NCBI RefSeq assembly: GCF_947507565.1
Contig: NC_089175.1
Location: forward strand, 2,965,733 to 3,029,732
Length of the DNA stretch: 64,000 nt
Source of the DNA: Oscarella lobularis
Taxonomy: Eukaryota; Porifera; Homoscleromorpha; Homosclerophorida; Oscarellidae
Reading direction: 5' to 3'
Shown: in pieces, positions 41,364-54,268 of the stretch
Layout: each line of letters opens with the position of its first letter
Position numbering within the stretch: position 1 is the first letter of the stretch
Translations under genes and position numbers: made by a program
Notes under the pieces: generated by a model
Told to the model about the DNA's origin: nothing
The model's input: only the letters and a program-made list of their open reading frames with translations
Databases searched by the model: none

Positions 41364-44004
41364 CTAAAGTTTTGACGGATCTTCGTATGCTAGATTCGGA
41401 TGCATGTGAACTACTTTGCACTGAGCAAAATTTAAAATTTTGCTCATTTCATAAACAGGAGAGACTGCATTGGAACGTTTTTCTCTGGACTTGAGGGCTC
41501 TGCATAGATAGGAGGTGCACCTGTTGCACCCTTTTCACTTGCAGCTAAACAAGAGAAATATTTTCTAATTAAAATTTGATGGCGTTTAAAACCTTCAAGA
41601 ATTCTTCCGTGGTAAATGCGAAGGTAAATAAAAATTCCCAAAATAACTATCCCTACAAGAAGGATTGCCGCAACAATGGCCACAATAACACCTGCAGAGG
41701 GACCTGCAACAAAATTCATCTGTATAATTTTGCACTTCCTCACGCTCTCAATTGCTTACCGTCATCTTCAGGTTCATCTGTTGTTGGATTATCAACCGAA
41801 CCAGGAGTAGGTTCTAAATTTTGAAAGGACTGTTCTACTAATGCGGTGAAGTCGATTCAAATTTACCGCCATCTCCATTATCACCAGGTTCATCTGTTGT
41901 TGGATTATTATCAACTGGATCTGGGATAGTAGTTTCTAAATTTTGAAACGCGTTCTACCACTGTTCTACTACGCGGTGGAGTTGATTCAAACTCACTCTG
42001 TGGAGATTCATCAAATGAAACAGCAGCTGACCGTTGACTCTCGTCGTTGCCATTCTTAGCAGCAATAGTCAGTTCATAGTCTCCGTGAGTCACAAGATCT
42101 TGATCAAAAGTGATAGTCACAATGTTGTCTTGGCCTCGCTCTCCCCGTACAGTTGCCCAGATGGTGTCTTCGTTTCTGATTACATATTCGTTGTTTGAAT
42201 TGCATGGACCATTCCTCGCATCCGTGAACGTTATAGTTATCGTCCCCTGATTGTCTATCATCGCCTTTGCATCAGTCACGTTCAAAACATCTGGAACTAG
42301 AGCAAACCAATGCGCGAGCGTCACAATTGTTAGACTATTCTTCTTACCACAGGTTGTGCGCTGAGTAGTTTCAGTAGACAGCGCTTCTCCAAGAGAATTT
42401 CTCACACATATTTGTAGTTTGTACTCTGTATTGGGTTCTAGTCCTAACACAACAGTGCTCCCCTGTTGCGTCTGCGCGTCATAGGAATGGGTAGCCTTGT
42501 CATCTGATACTCCTCCAAGTATAGTTGAAGTTAGGGGGTTCGTACCACCAGAAAATTCCACGCACCAACTAAGTGTGAACCCCGTATTAATCACGTTTGT
42601 GACTTCTGAAATTTGAACAGTACCAGGTTCTGAAATTAAACAATCATAGTTAATAATACATCATATACGTAAGTAGGCATTCCTACTTCCTGGCGTTGTT
42701 GAGACATCTGTTGCTGTGTTCACATTGAATGCTCCGTTGTTTGCGCTGATGGTGCACGTGTAGTCAGCACTGGGACCTGACACGTTTGTGCACAAAACTC
42801 CTGTAATGTTTTTTACCGTTGTGAAATTGGTAGCTGGAACTTCTGAATTGAATTCAGCTGGTTTCTTGCTACGTGCACCGATGACTTTTCATTTCAGCTC
42901 TTGCTCTGAACTTTCTCCACTGCCCACTGTATTATTAGCTCTACACACGTACTTTTCTTCCGTTTCATTTGATGCAATAATATCATAACTCCACTCTATT
43001 ATAGTTTCTGTTGGTGTTTTTGATGGAGCTTTAGTGGGAGAATTCTCTGGTATCACTACACCATTTCTAAATAAGGAATGCACAGTTGCCGAAGGAAAGG
43101 AATCAGAACGACACGTGACAGTAACTGAGCTTCCTTTCTTCACCACTGATGATGGGATGAAGCTAACGGTGACAGTAGGTTTATCTAGAATAATATATAA
43201 TCCACAAGATAAAAATGATGTGTACAGATATCCCTCACATAGTACGGTAACAACTGCTGAAGCATAAGCACTTCCAAATTCATTTCTCACATAGCACGTA
43301 TATGTTCCTGCCTGGTTCCTTTGTATGTTTGACAGTGGGAGATTGTTGGCCATGTTTCCGGTAGTTTTATCCGCCACATCAACCATTTCAGCGGATCCTT
43401 TTGCTGTAAATTTCCAAAATATTTCTGGAACGGGTAATACTCCCGCACCAAAGGAACATGTTAGGAGGACGTCGTTTCCCTCAACGCTTTCCGTCGGATT
43501 TGTGGGAGCGGTGCCAATTGTAGGTGCAGCTGAACAGAGTACACAGTTACTCACTATCTCGTCTCATTCCTTCTGCTCTTACCTCCTTGAGCCAAAACAA
43601 ACACCGTGCTGTCAGTGATCGAACCGTCGCTCGTATCCGTTGCGCGACAGAATCGTCCCGCGTTTAGTTCGCCCAATGTCAAAGTTCTTGCATCGGCAAA
43701 ATGAAGACGACTACTCCTGTCCGATATCTTTGTGACAGTGAACTTGGAGGTAATGAGAGTTTTGTTGACGTCGTTCTCGCGCCACGTTATGTTTGACGCG
43801 TAGTACACACCACGTCGAGAGAGCCACTCGGCGAAATGTACTCGATCGCTTGAGGTGACACGATGAATACGGGCGCTAGATACGAAGACATATATAAACC
43901 AAAGGGCATGGCCTAGTCTGCATAAATTTACTTGAACGAACGAGTGTTGCTGTGAGCAGAAGCTCACATGCACAGAGAAAGGCGATTGTGTCTTGCGGCT
44001 TCAT
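41364..44004 (-). pseudogene. R5: broken receptor, alpha N-terminus, class 1 tail
   Basis: Order retained: signal 44004-43932 (MKPQDTIAFLCACELLLTAT), D1 43875-43583, D2 43529-43239, D3 from 43184, part of D4 (to 42687), D5 42629-42348, D6 42296-41997, two stalk exons 41935-41867 and 41813-41760, TM 41703-41593, tail 41544-41364. Three breaks: a few bases lost in D1 near 43,797; a deletion at about 42,895 that joins the middle of D4 to the end of D3, removes the intron and makes an early stop; and a 2-nt insertion in the tail that ends the protein at PMQSLLFMK, losing the last two tyrosines. The remaining exons are still over 90 percent identical to R2 and R8, so the decay is recent. Confidence 0.82.
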
Positions 44005-44104
44005 CGGAGTGGAATCCGGATGTTTTGACGTCTTCCTGTAGTGCCCGTATTCTACTTCTCAAAATTTATCCCGATAAGTTGTGACATCCTTGGTGTAGTT
44101 TTCA

Positions 44105-44395
44105 TCACGTCAGAAACAGCCAGTTACTAAACAGCACTGACGAGAGCAGCCACGAGTAGACCATCGTTGATGTGTGGAGCAGGGCTGATCTCAGTAGTTA
44201 GCTTTAGGGGCACATCTTTTAGCAACTCCTATAGGAACAAAGAATCTGTGTCCAAAAGTATAATTATAGTAGGCTAAAACAGGAACTATCAAATTTACTT
44301 AATTAATCCACTGAGTCCATATCCGTGGGGTCGAGTCTGTCCACAACGGCCCGTTACTAGTGCTATTTATACACATTAAATTTACTGATGGACGA
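44105..44395 (-). pseudogene. Orphan F-type 5' end
   Basis: Another remnant of the F/R10 5' region (CACTGACGAGAGCAGCCACG; TATTTATA near 44,365), directly downstream of the R6 stop. The signal-exon donor is lost. Confidence 0.55.
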
Positions 44396-44402
44396 AAAAT
44401 GT

Positions 44403-47097
44403 TCAAAGGCCTGCCATGCCATAGATACGCGACTTCGTCATTGAGACGCTCTTGTCACCAGCCGGAAAATCAACTGCTTCGTATCCAGCTTCTCCTGCAG
44501 CCTGCTGACGAGTAGTGCTTTCTACAATGTGATGAATATAGAGAGGTACAAGATTTCCTCAACTTCTATTCGGCTGACCTAATTTGAATGTTGTTGAAGA
44601 CCTGCTGCGGCACGACAAAACAACGATGACGATTACCAGTGCCAAAATAACGACGCAAAGAACAGCAATAGCGGAAATGAAACCAGTGTGGCTGTGATCT
44701 AAGACAAAGAATCAAAGCAAAGAACAAAACAAAGATATCTTTTCTAAGGCCGTTGTACCTTCTCTGCAAATTTCAGGTTTCTCTGTTGTTGGATTATTAT
44801 CTACTAGATCTCCGGTAGTTTCTAAATAATGAAATGTGTTTCACCACTGTTCTACTAACGCGGTGGCGTAGATTCAAAACTTACCCGGTGGGAGTGAAAG
44901 TGAAACAGCAGCTGATCGTTGACTCTCATCGTTCCCATTCTTAGTAGCAATAGTCAGCACTGATTCCTGATCAGGCACACTATCTCGATTAAAAGTGATT
45001 GTCACAATGTTGTCTTGGCCTCGCTCTCCTCGTACAATTGCCCAGATGGTGTCTTCGTTTCTGATTACGTACTCATTGTTTGAATTGCATGGACCAGTCC
45101 TCGCATCCGTGAACGTTATAGTTACGTCTCCCAGGTTGTCTATTATGGCTTTTGCATCAGTCACGTTTAAAATATCAGGAACTAGAATAAACCAATGCGC
45201 AGGCGTCACAATTGTTACACTATTCTTCTTACCACAGGTGGTGTTTGGAGCCATTTCATTTGACAATGCTACTCCAAGAGAATTGGCCACTCTGATCTGT
45301 ACTTTGTACATTGTATTGGGTTCTAGTCCTGTCACAACAGTGTTTCCCTCTCGCGTCTGCGCGTTATATGAATGGGAAGCCTTGTTATCTGGTACTCCAA
45401 TTATAGTTGTTGAAGTCAGGGGGTTCGTACTGCCAGGAAATTCCACGCACCAACTGAGCGTGAACCCAGTATTACATGTAATAACGTTTATGACGTTTGA
45501 AATTTGAACAGGACCCAGTTCTGAAATAAAACAATCATAGTTATCATATGCGTAAGCTGGCATTCCTACTTCCTGGTTTTGTTGAGGCATCTGTTGCTGT
45601 GTTCACATTGAATGCCCCGTTGTTTGCGCTGATTGTACACGTGTAGTCAGCACTGGGACCTGACACGTTTTCGCACAAAACCTCGGTAATGCTATTCACC
45701 GTTGTGAAATTGGTAGCAGGAACTTCTGCATTGAATTCAGCTGGTTTCTTGCTACATGCACCGTTGACTTTTGATGTGCATGAGAGCGAGAACTTGCTGA
45801 TTGGCGGACGACCGAGAAATCCCGCTGACCAGCAAACATCAAATGCATTAGATGCAACAACTTTTGGAGCCTCAGGTGGCACTAAATGGACGTACACTTC
45901 TATTGCACAATATCAATGCTAAAATACAACACTTACATAGTAGAATCAGCTTCTGTTCTGCGCTTCTTCCACTGCCAACTGTATTATTGGCTGTGCACTG
46001 ATACGTGCCTTCTGTTTCATTTGATGCAATAATATTATAACTCCACTCTATTACGGTTTCTGTTGGTGTGTTCGATGGAGATTTAGTAGGTGAATTCTCT
46101 GGTATAGGCACGCCATTTCTCGTCAGAGAATGTGCAGATGCCAAAGGCAAAGAATCAGAACGACATTTAACAGTCACTGAAGTTTTGTCTTTCACTTGTG
46201 ATGACGGACTAAAATTGATTGTCACAGTTGGCTTATCTACAAAAACACGTAAAGAGTACTGTCACACACTCTATTTAATCAAGCATACACGTTACAACGA
46301 CGATTGCCATTGCGGAGAGTTTGAAACCGATTTTCCAGAAAACACGTGTATGTGCCTGCATTCTCTCTTTGAACACTCACCAATGGCAAATTGTTTGCAC
46401 GAGCGTTGTCAGTGGTTGGTCCTTTATTGACCGTCACATTGCTTCCCTTGGCCCTAAATCTCCAAAAGATTTTCGGAATTGGAACCCCCGAAGAATCAGA
46501 ACACATCAATGTAACGTCGTTTCCCTCTTGCACCGTCACATTCGAGGGTGCTTCGGCGATTGTTGGAAGTACTACCAGAATGGACTGATGCAAAAACTCG
46601 CGACGTGTACCGTATGTGCCACTCACCTCCGAGGGTAAAGCTAAACGGACTGGTTGTCGTCGTTTCGCTGGCATCGTTCTCAGCCTTGCACGTAAACAAA
46701 GGTCCGATAAGAGTTCCCCGAAGTAAAATGCTCGAAGAAGGGTCTTTTTCATAGAGTACGCTCTTATTGTCCGTCGTCTGAGTGATATTTAGGGCCGACA
46801 GGTCAACGGAGCTACCACTCAGAACAGCTAACCACGTTATGTTAGCCTTTTCCTTCGTGGAACACGAGATGATAAGACTGCCGTGACCAGAAAGTGGAAC
46901 AATTCGATCGTTTGCAGAAATTTGGGAAGGATTGTCGACGAATTCAGGCGGCGCTAAAAACAAAAAAAAGCGATTAATTAAAACAGTCAATCGTGAGGAA
47001 ACAACAACTCACCTCCTTGAATAATCCTTACAGCAATAGAAAGACTAAGAAGTAGGGGCAAGAACGGGTGATAATGCCCATGAGGCATGACTTTCAT
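44403..47097 (-). pseudogene. R6: receptor, beta N-terminus, class 2 tail, with a frame break in D2
   Basis: Exons: signal 47097-47013 (MKVMPHGHYHPFLPLLLSLS), D1 46953-46627, D2 46571-46289, D3 46236-45937, D4 45881-45570, D5 45520-45233, D6 45181-44885, stalk 44821-44759, TM 44698-44579 and tail 44521-44403. D2 is 283 nt instead of a multiple of three. Two bases are missing just after RFQTL, so the D2 end and everything after it shift unless this is a sequence error. All other exons are open with good phase-1 splice sites, including the class 2 tail (GYEAVDFP). It may be a very young pseudogene or a functional allele with an assembly error. Confidence 0.75.
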
Positions 47098-47249
47098 TTC
47101 GTTCACTGGCCGTTGGCGTTGACTCGCCGTTGAGCATGCGTATCTGCAAGACTTATTATGTCACCCGCATTCCTTGTGGCCTCGATGCCGCATTACAGGT
47201 CATTTTAGAGGGTCACAGATCATTTTAGAGGGTCACCTTCTGTTAGGCC

Positions 47250-49169
47250 CGTATCGCCCACGCACCAAGTTAGTGTGAACCCCGTATTAATCACGTTTGT
47301 GACTTCTGAAATTAGAACAGTACCAGGTTCTGAAATTAAATAATCGTAGTTAATACATCATATGCGTAAGCAGGCATTCCTACTTCCTGGCGTTGTTAAG
47401 ACATCTGTTGGCGTGCTCACATCAAACGCTCCGTTGTTTGCGCCAATGGTGCACATATAGTTAGCACTGGGACCTGACACGTTTGTGCACAAAACTCCCG
47501 TAGTGTTTTTTACCGTTGTGAAATTGATACTCCTCCAATTATAGCAGAAGTCAGAGGGTTCATACTGCCAGAAAATTCCACGCACCAACTTAGTGTGAAC
47601 CCAGTATTAATCACGTTTGTAGCTTCTGAGATTTGAACTGGACCGGGTTCTGAAATTAACAATCGTAGTTAATACATTATATGCGTAAGAAGGCATTCCT
47701 ACTTCCTGGTCTTGTTGAGACATCTGTTGCTGTGTTCGCATTGAATGCTCCGTTGTTTGCGCTGATTGTGCACGTGTAGTCAGCGCTTGGGTCTGAAACG
47801 TTTGTGCACAAAACTCTTGTAATGTTATTCACCGTTGTGAAATTGGTAGCTGGAACTTCTGAATCAAATTCAGCTGGTTTCTTGCTACATGCACCATTGA
47901 CTTTTGATGTGCATGAGACGGAGAAGTTGCTGATTGGCGGACGACCGAGAAATCCAGCTGACCAGCAAACATCGAATGCGCCAGGTGCAACAATTGTTGG
48001 AGCCTCAGGAGGAACTAAATGACGTACATCATCACATTATCAGCAAAAAGTTACTAATCACTCACGAAGTACAACCAGCTCTTGTTCTGAACTTCGTCCA
48101 CTGCCCACTGTATTATTAGCTTCACAAACGTACTTCCCTTCCGTTTCATTTGACCCCGTTATCACGTAGCTCCACTCTATTATAGTTTGCGCTTGTGTGT
48201 TTGACGGAGCTTTAGTGGGAGAATTCTCTGGTATCACTACACCATTTCTGAATAGGGAATGCACAGATGCCACAGGAAAGGAGCCAGAACGACACGTGAC
48301 AGTAACCGAGCTTCCTTTCTTCACCATCGATGATGGGGTGAAGCTAACAGTGACAGTCGGTTTATCTAGAATAATAATACGTAATCCACAAGATGAAGAA
48401 TGATGTACAGATATTGCTCACATAATACAGTAACAACCGCTGAAGCTGAAACGTTTCCAAATTTATTTCTCAAGTAGCATGTATACCTTCCTGCTTGGTT
48501 CCTTTGTATGTTCGACAGCGGAAGATTGTTGGCCATGTTTCCGGTAGTTTTATCCCCCACATCAACCATTTCAGCGGATCCTTTTGCTGTAAATTTCCAA
48601 AATATTTCTTGAACGGGTAATACTCTCGCACCAAAGGAACATGCTAGTGTGACGTCCTTTCCCTCAACGGCTTCTGTCGGATCCACGGGAGCGGTACCGA
48701 TTGTGGGCGCAACTGCACAGAGTACTGACAACTATCATTTTGCTCTTACATCCTTGAGCCAATGCAAAAACGTTGCTGTCGGTGACCAAGCCGTCGCCCG
48801 CGTCCGTCGCCCGACAGAATCGTTCCAAGCTCGCTTCGCCGAACGACAAAACGTTTGCATCGGCAAGATGAAGACGACTACTTCTGTCCGATATCTTCGT
48901 GACAGTGAACTTGGACCGTAATGAGAGTTTTGTTGACGTCGTTCTCGTGCCACGTTATGCTCGACGGATCCTGCGTAGTACAAACCACGTCGAAAGAACG
49001 ACTCGGCGAGAAGTACTCAATAGCTTGAGGTGACACGGTGAATACAGGCGCTATAAACACGAAGACATCTAAACCACCCAAAAAACATTGCTTACACAAA
49101 TTTACCTGAACGAACGACTGTTGCGGTGAGAAGGAGCTCACAGAGAAAGGTGAGCGTGTCTTGCCGCAT
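47250..49169 (-). pseudogene. R7: 5' half of an alpha receptor, no transmembrane exon
   Basis: Signal 49169-49106, D1 49050-48750, D2 48712-48422, D3 48365-48066, D4 48014-47703, then only the first part of D5 (47649-47528). At 47,528 it switches into the middle of another D4 (to about 47,390), followed by the start of another D5 (about 47,335-47,255). D1 is 301 nt because of one extra base in the KFTV segment, so the frame breaks. The stalk, membrane and tail exons are missing. The left end meets a short direct repeat (CATTTTAGAGGGTCAC, twice at 47,201-47,235). Confidence 0.78.
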
Positions 49170-49352
49170 CGGAGTATCCGGACGTTTTCTTGACGAAGTT
49201 CTTGTCGTCGTGCATTGCCCGTATTCTACTGTCACTAACGTCAGTCTACTAACATCCCTGTCTGACCAGGGATCTACGATCTGACCGGTTATCTGACCAT
49301 CTATGATCTGACTCCGGCAAGCTACTCCGTAAACATACACGTACAACTGAAA

Positions 49353-52007
49353 CTAAAGTTTTGACGGGTCTTCGTATGCTATATTCGGATGCATGTGAAC
49401 CGCTTTGCTCATTTCATAAATAGGAGAAGACTGCATTGGAACGTTTTTCTCTGGACTTGAGGGCTCTGCATAGATAGGAGGTGCACCTGTTGCACCCTTT
49501 TCACTTGCAGCTAAACAAGAGAAATATTTTCTAATTAAAATTTGATAGCGTTTAAAACCTTCAAGTTTTCTTCCGTGGTAAATGCGAAGGTAAATAAAAA
49601 TTCCCAAAATAACTATCCCTACAAGGATTGCCAAAACAATGGCCACAATAACACCTGCAGAGAGATTCGTCTGTATAATTTTGCACTTCATTACGCTCTC
49701 AATTGCTTACCGTCATCTTCAGGTTCATCTGTTGTTGGATTATCAACCGGACCTGGAGTAAGTTCTGAATTTTTTTAGGACTGTTCTACTACTGTGGTGA
49801 AGTCGATTCAAATTTACCTTGTAGGAGTTGAAGTGAAACAGCAGCTGATCGTTGACTCTCGTCGTTCCCATTCCTAGTAGCAATAGTCAGCTCAGATTCC
49901 TGATCAGGCACACTATCTCGATCAAAAGTGATTGTCACAATGTTGTCTTGGCCTCGCTCTCCTCGTACAGTTGCCCAGATGGTGTCTCCGTTTCTGATTA
50001 CATAGTCGTTGTTTGAATTGCATGGACCATTCCTCGCATCCGTGAACGTTATAGTTACCTCTTCCAGGTTATCTATCGTGGCTTTTGCATCAGTCACGTT
50101 TAAAACATCAGGAACTAGAACAAACCAATGCGCGGGCGCCACAATTGTTAGACTATTCTTCTTACCACAGGTTGTGCGCTGAGTCCTTTCACTGGACACT
50201 GTTTCTCCAAGAGAATTGCTCACTCTGATTTGTACTTTGTACTCTGTATTGGGTTCTAGTCCTGTCACAACAGTGCTTCCCTGTTGCGTCTGCGCGTCAT
50301 ATGAATGCCTAGCTTTGTCATCTGATAATCCTCCAATTATAGTTGAAGTCAGAGGGTTCATACTGCCAGAAAATTCCACACACCAACTCAGTGTGAACCC
50401 AGTATTAATCACGTTGGTGACATCTGAAATTTGAACAGGACCAGGTTCTGAAATTAAGCAATCGTAGTTGATACGTTATATGCGTAAGAAGGCATTCTTA
50501 CTTCCTGGTCTTGTTGAGACATCTGTTGGCGGCGTGCTCACATCAAATGCTCCGTTGTTTGCGCTGACGGTGCACGTGTAGTCAGCGATTGGGCCTGAAA
50601 CGTTTGTGCACAAAACTCCTGTAATGCTATTCACCATTGTGAAATTGGTAGCTGAAACTTCTGAATTGAAGTCAGCTGGTTTCTTGCTACATGCACCGTT
50701 GACTTTTGACGTGCATGAGACGGAGAAGTTGCTGATTGGCGGACGACCAAGAAATCCAGCTGACCAGCAAACATCAAATGCATCAGATGGAACAATTGTT
50801 GGAGCCTCAGGAGGAACTAAATGACATACATCATCACATTATCAGCAAAAAGTTACTAATCACTCACGAAGTACAACCAGCTCTTGTTCAGAACTTTGTC
50901 CACTGCCCACTGTATTATTAGCTTCACAAACGTACTTTCCTTCCGTTTCATTTGATCCCGTTATCACGTAGCTCCTCTCTATTATAGTTTGCGCTTGTGT
51001 GTTTGACGGAGCTTTAGTGGGAGAATTCTCTGGTATCACTACACCATTTCTGAAAAGAGAATGCACAGATGCCACAGGAAAGGAGTCAGAACGACACGTG
51101 ACTGTAACTGAGCTTCCTTTCTTCACCATCGATGATGGGATGAAGCTAACGGTGACAGTAGGTTTATCTAGAATAATATATAATCCACAAGATAAAATTG
51201 ATGTGTACAGATATCCCTCACATAGTACGGTAACAACTGCTGAAGCATAAGCACTTCCGAATTCATTTCTCACATAGCACGTATATGTTCCTGCCTGGTT
51301 CCGTTGTATGTTAGATAGCACAAGAGCATTGACCGTGCTTCCAGTAGTTTTTAATCCCACATCAAATCTTTGAGTGGTTCCCTTTGCTGTAAATTTCCAA
51401 AATATGTCTCCAAGCGGTCGTACTATCCAAGCAAAGGAACATTGTAGTGTGACGTCGTTTCCCTCAATGCCTTCTGTCGGATTTGTGGAAGCGGTGCCAA
51501 TTGTAGGTGCAGCTGAAGAGAGTACACAGCTACTCACTACCTCCTCTCGTTCCTTCTGCTTTTACCTCCTTGTCTCAAAGTGAACACGGTGCTGTCAGTG
51601 ACCGAACTGTCGCTCGTGTCCGTTGCTCGACAGAACCGTCCCGTGTTTAGTTCGCCCAACGTCAAAGAGCCTGCACTGGCGAGATGAAAACGACTCCTGT
51701 CCGATATCTTTGTGACAGTGAACTTGGAGGTAATGAGAGGTTTGTTGACGTCGTTCTCGTGCCACGTTATGTTTGACGGATCCCCCGTAGTACACACCAC
51801 GTCGAGAGAGCCACTCGGCGAAACGTACTCGATCGTTTGAGGTGACACGATGAATACGGGCGCTAGATACGAAGACATATAAATACAATATGATATATAA
51901 ACCAAAGGGCATGGCCTAGTCTGCATAAATTTACTTGAACGAACGAGTGTTGCAGTGAGCAGAAGCTCACATGCACAGAGAAAGGCGATTGCGTCTTGCG
52001 GCTTCAT
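49353..52007 (-). CDS. R8: type I Ig/FN3 receptor, alpha N-terminus, class 1 tail (about 720 aa)
   Basis: Ten phase-1 exons: signal 52007-51935 (MKPQDAIAFLCACELLLTAT), D1 51862-51566, D2 51512-51222, D3 51167-50868, D4 50816-50502, D5 50447-50166, D6 50114-49818, stalk 49764-49711, TM 49654-49559 and tail 49510-49353. The usual TM acceptor is lost, and the next CTGCAG at 49655-49660 restores phase 1 with a helix five residues shorter at its start (GVIVAIVLAILVGIVILGIF). The tail has PIYAEPS, PIYEMSK and AYEDPSKL; two of these are Y-x-x-P, a known CRK-type SH2 ligand pattern. All domain cysteines are present. Probable surface recognition receptor. Confidence 0.83.
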
Positions 52008-52139
52008 CGGAGTAGAATCCGGATGTTTTGACGTCTTCCTGTAGTGCCCGTATTCTACTTCTCAAAATTTATCCCGATAAGTTGTGACATTCTTGGTGTA
52101 GTTTTCATCACGTCAGAAACAGCCAGTTACTATACAAAT

Positions 52140-53807
52140 GAAACTCATTACCAGCCGGAAAATCAACTGCTTCGTACCCAGTTTCCCCTTCAGCGTGGTG
52201 AATACTGTATGTACAAATATTCACAATCTGTGAGACCTATTTTAGACGTTGAAGCCCTGCTGCGGCAGGACAAAACGACAATAACATTCCCAATGGCACA
52301 ATAATGACGCAAAGAACAGTGATGGCAGAAATAAAGCCAGTGTGGCTGTGATCTAACGAAAAGAACCAAAGAAAGTCGTCAACACCTTCATTAATTAATC
52401 AAACAAGCCTTGAAGGATCTATTCTGAGGCCGTTATACCTGCTCCGTCAGATTCAGGTTTATCTGTTATTAAAACTGGAGTAGGTCCTAATTTTGAAGTA
52501 TAATTTCACTGATTTACTTCGTGGTAGAGTCAATTCGACTTACGCTCTGGAGATTGAAATGAAACCTCTGATCGTTTACTCTCGTCCTTGCCATTCTTAA
52601 CAGCAATAGATAGTTTATATTCCCATATAGGCTCACAAGACACGATCAAAACTGATTGTCACAACGTTGCCTTGACCTCGCCCTCCTCGCACAGTTGCCC
52701 ATATGATGTCTCCGTTTTTGATTACATATTCGTTGTTTGAATTACATTGACCAGTCCTCACATCTGTGAACGTCATAGTTACCGTCTCCCAATTGGCTAT
52801 CCGCTATCATGGCTTCCGCATCAGTCACGTTCAAAACACCAGGAACTAGAACACAACAGTGCGTAACGCTGCAATTGCTATTCTTCTTACCACAAGTTGT
52901 CTGCAGAGTCTTTCTTTCAGACACTGCTACTCCAAAAGAATTGTTTGCTCTAATTTGTACGTCGTACTTTGTATCAGGCCCTGTCACAACAGTGCTCCCC
53001 TGTTGGGTCTGCACGTGAGTAGCTTTGTCAGCTAATACTGTACTCCAATTATAGTTGAGGTCAGGGGGTTTGTACTGCCAGAAAATTCCACGCACCAACT
53101 CAACGTAAATCCGGTGTTAATCACGTTCATGACATTGGAATTTGAACAGGACCCGGTTCTGAGAAATTAAACAAACGCGTATGTGTAAGCAGGCGCGCTC
53201 CTACTTCCTGGTCTCGTTGAGACGTCTGTTTGCGTGCTCAACACCTGGTCGTACTATCGCACCAAAGGAACATTCTAGTGTGACGTCGTTTCCCTCATCG
53301 TCTTCTGTCGGATTTTTGGGAGCGGTGCCGATAGTGGGTGCAACTGTACGGAGTACACAGCTAATCACTACCACCTCTTGTTCTTGCTGCTCTTACCTCC
53401 TTGGTTCAAAACAAACACCGTGTTGTCAGTGATCGAACCGTCGCTCGTGTGTTGATCGACAGAGCCGTCTCGTGTTTAGTTCGTCCAACGATAAAGAGCC
53501 TGCATTGGCATGATGAAGACGACTACTTCTGTCCGATATCTTCGTGACAGTGAACTTGGAGGTAATGAGAGTTTTGTTGACGGTTCTCGTGCCACGTTAT
53601 GCTCGACGGATCCTGCGTAGTACACACCACGTCGAAAGAACGACTCGGCGAGATGTACTCGATCGCTTGAGGTGACACGGTGAATACAGGCGCTACAAAC
53701 ACGAAGACATCTAAACCCAAAGACATGACTTACACAAATTTGCCTGAACGAGCGACTGTTGCGGTGAGCAGGAGCTCACAGAGAAAGCTGATTGTGTCTT
53801 GCCGCAT
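52140..53807 (-). pseudogene. R9: broken receptor with internal deletion
   Basis: Signal exon from 53807 (MRQDTISFLCELLLTATVAR), D1 about 53,690-53,395 with small deletions, the start of D2 (53,355-53,250), then a direct switch into the end of D4 (about 53,245-53,195). D5 (53,165-52,890), D6 (52,850-52,548), stalk, TM (about 52,350-52,255) and a class 2-like tail (TGYEAVDFP, about 52,205-52,143) follow, with several frame problems. Most of D2, all of D3 and most of D4 are gone. It is clearly non-functional, but its composition shows one more alpha plus class 2 combination. Confidence 0.8.
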
Positions 53808-53989
53808 CGGAGTGTCCAGACCCTGGTCCAGACGTCGTGCAGTGCCCGTAGATATTCTACTGTCTGTCATTAACGTCACTGTCAAAGGAATCAACGACAG
53901 TCTAGAAAGTACAATGTACAGATGTGATCAGGTACTACCGTTAATAAAATGTATTCAAACGTTAAGTTGTCATTCTTGGTACCTTTCAT

Positions 53990-54118
53990 CACGTCAGAAA
54001 CAGCTCCGTAGTAGAGATAGACCCGTGATTTTGTCATTGAGACAGTCTTGTCGCCAGCCGGGAAAATCAACTGCTTCATACCCAGCTTCTCCCGCTGATG
54101 ATTTCCTCCTACAACGTG
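53990..54118 (-). pseudogene. Orphan class 2 tail exon
   Basis: After a GTTGTAG acceptor (about 54,118) the sequence matches class 2 tails (EEIISGRSWV-like lead, then VSMTKSRVY) with a frame slip in the middle and an altered end. It has no membrane exon beside it. It is the 3' relic of a receptor lost between R9 and R10. Confidence 0.55.
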
Positions 54119-54268
54119 AATGGAGCGCGAACACTGGCGCGAAACGAACACGCTAAAGAAAAGATCGCAATTTCATCACTTTCTAGTCTTTTTTCAGTCT
54201 AAATTGCAACAGTTATATGACTCGGATATCTAGTCACTACGATGATTCTTTTGAGACGGATATTAGAT

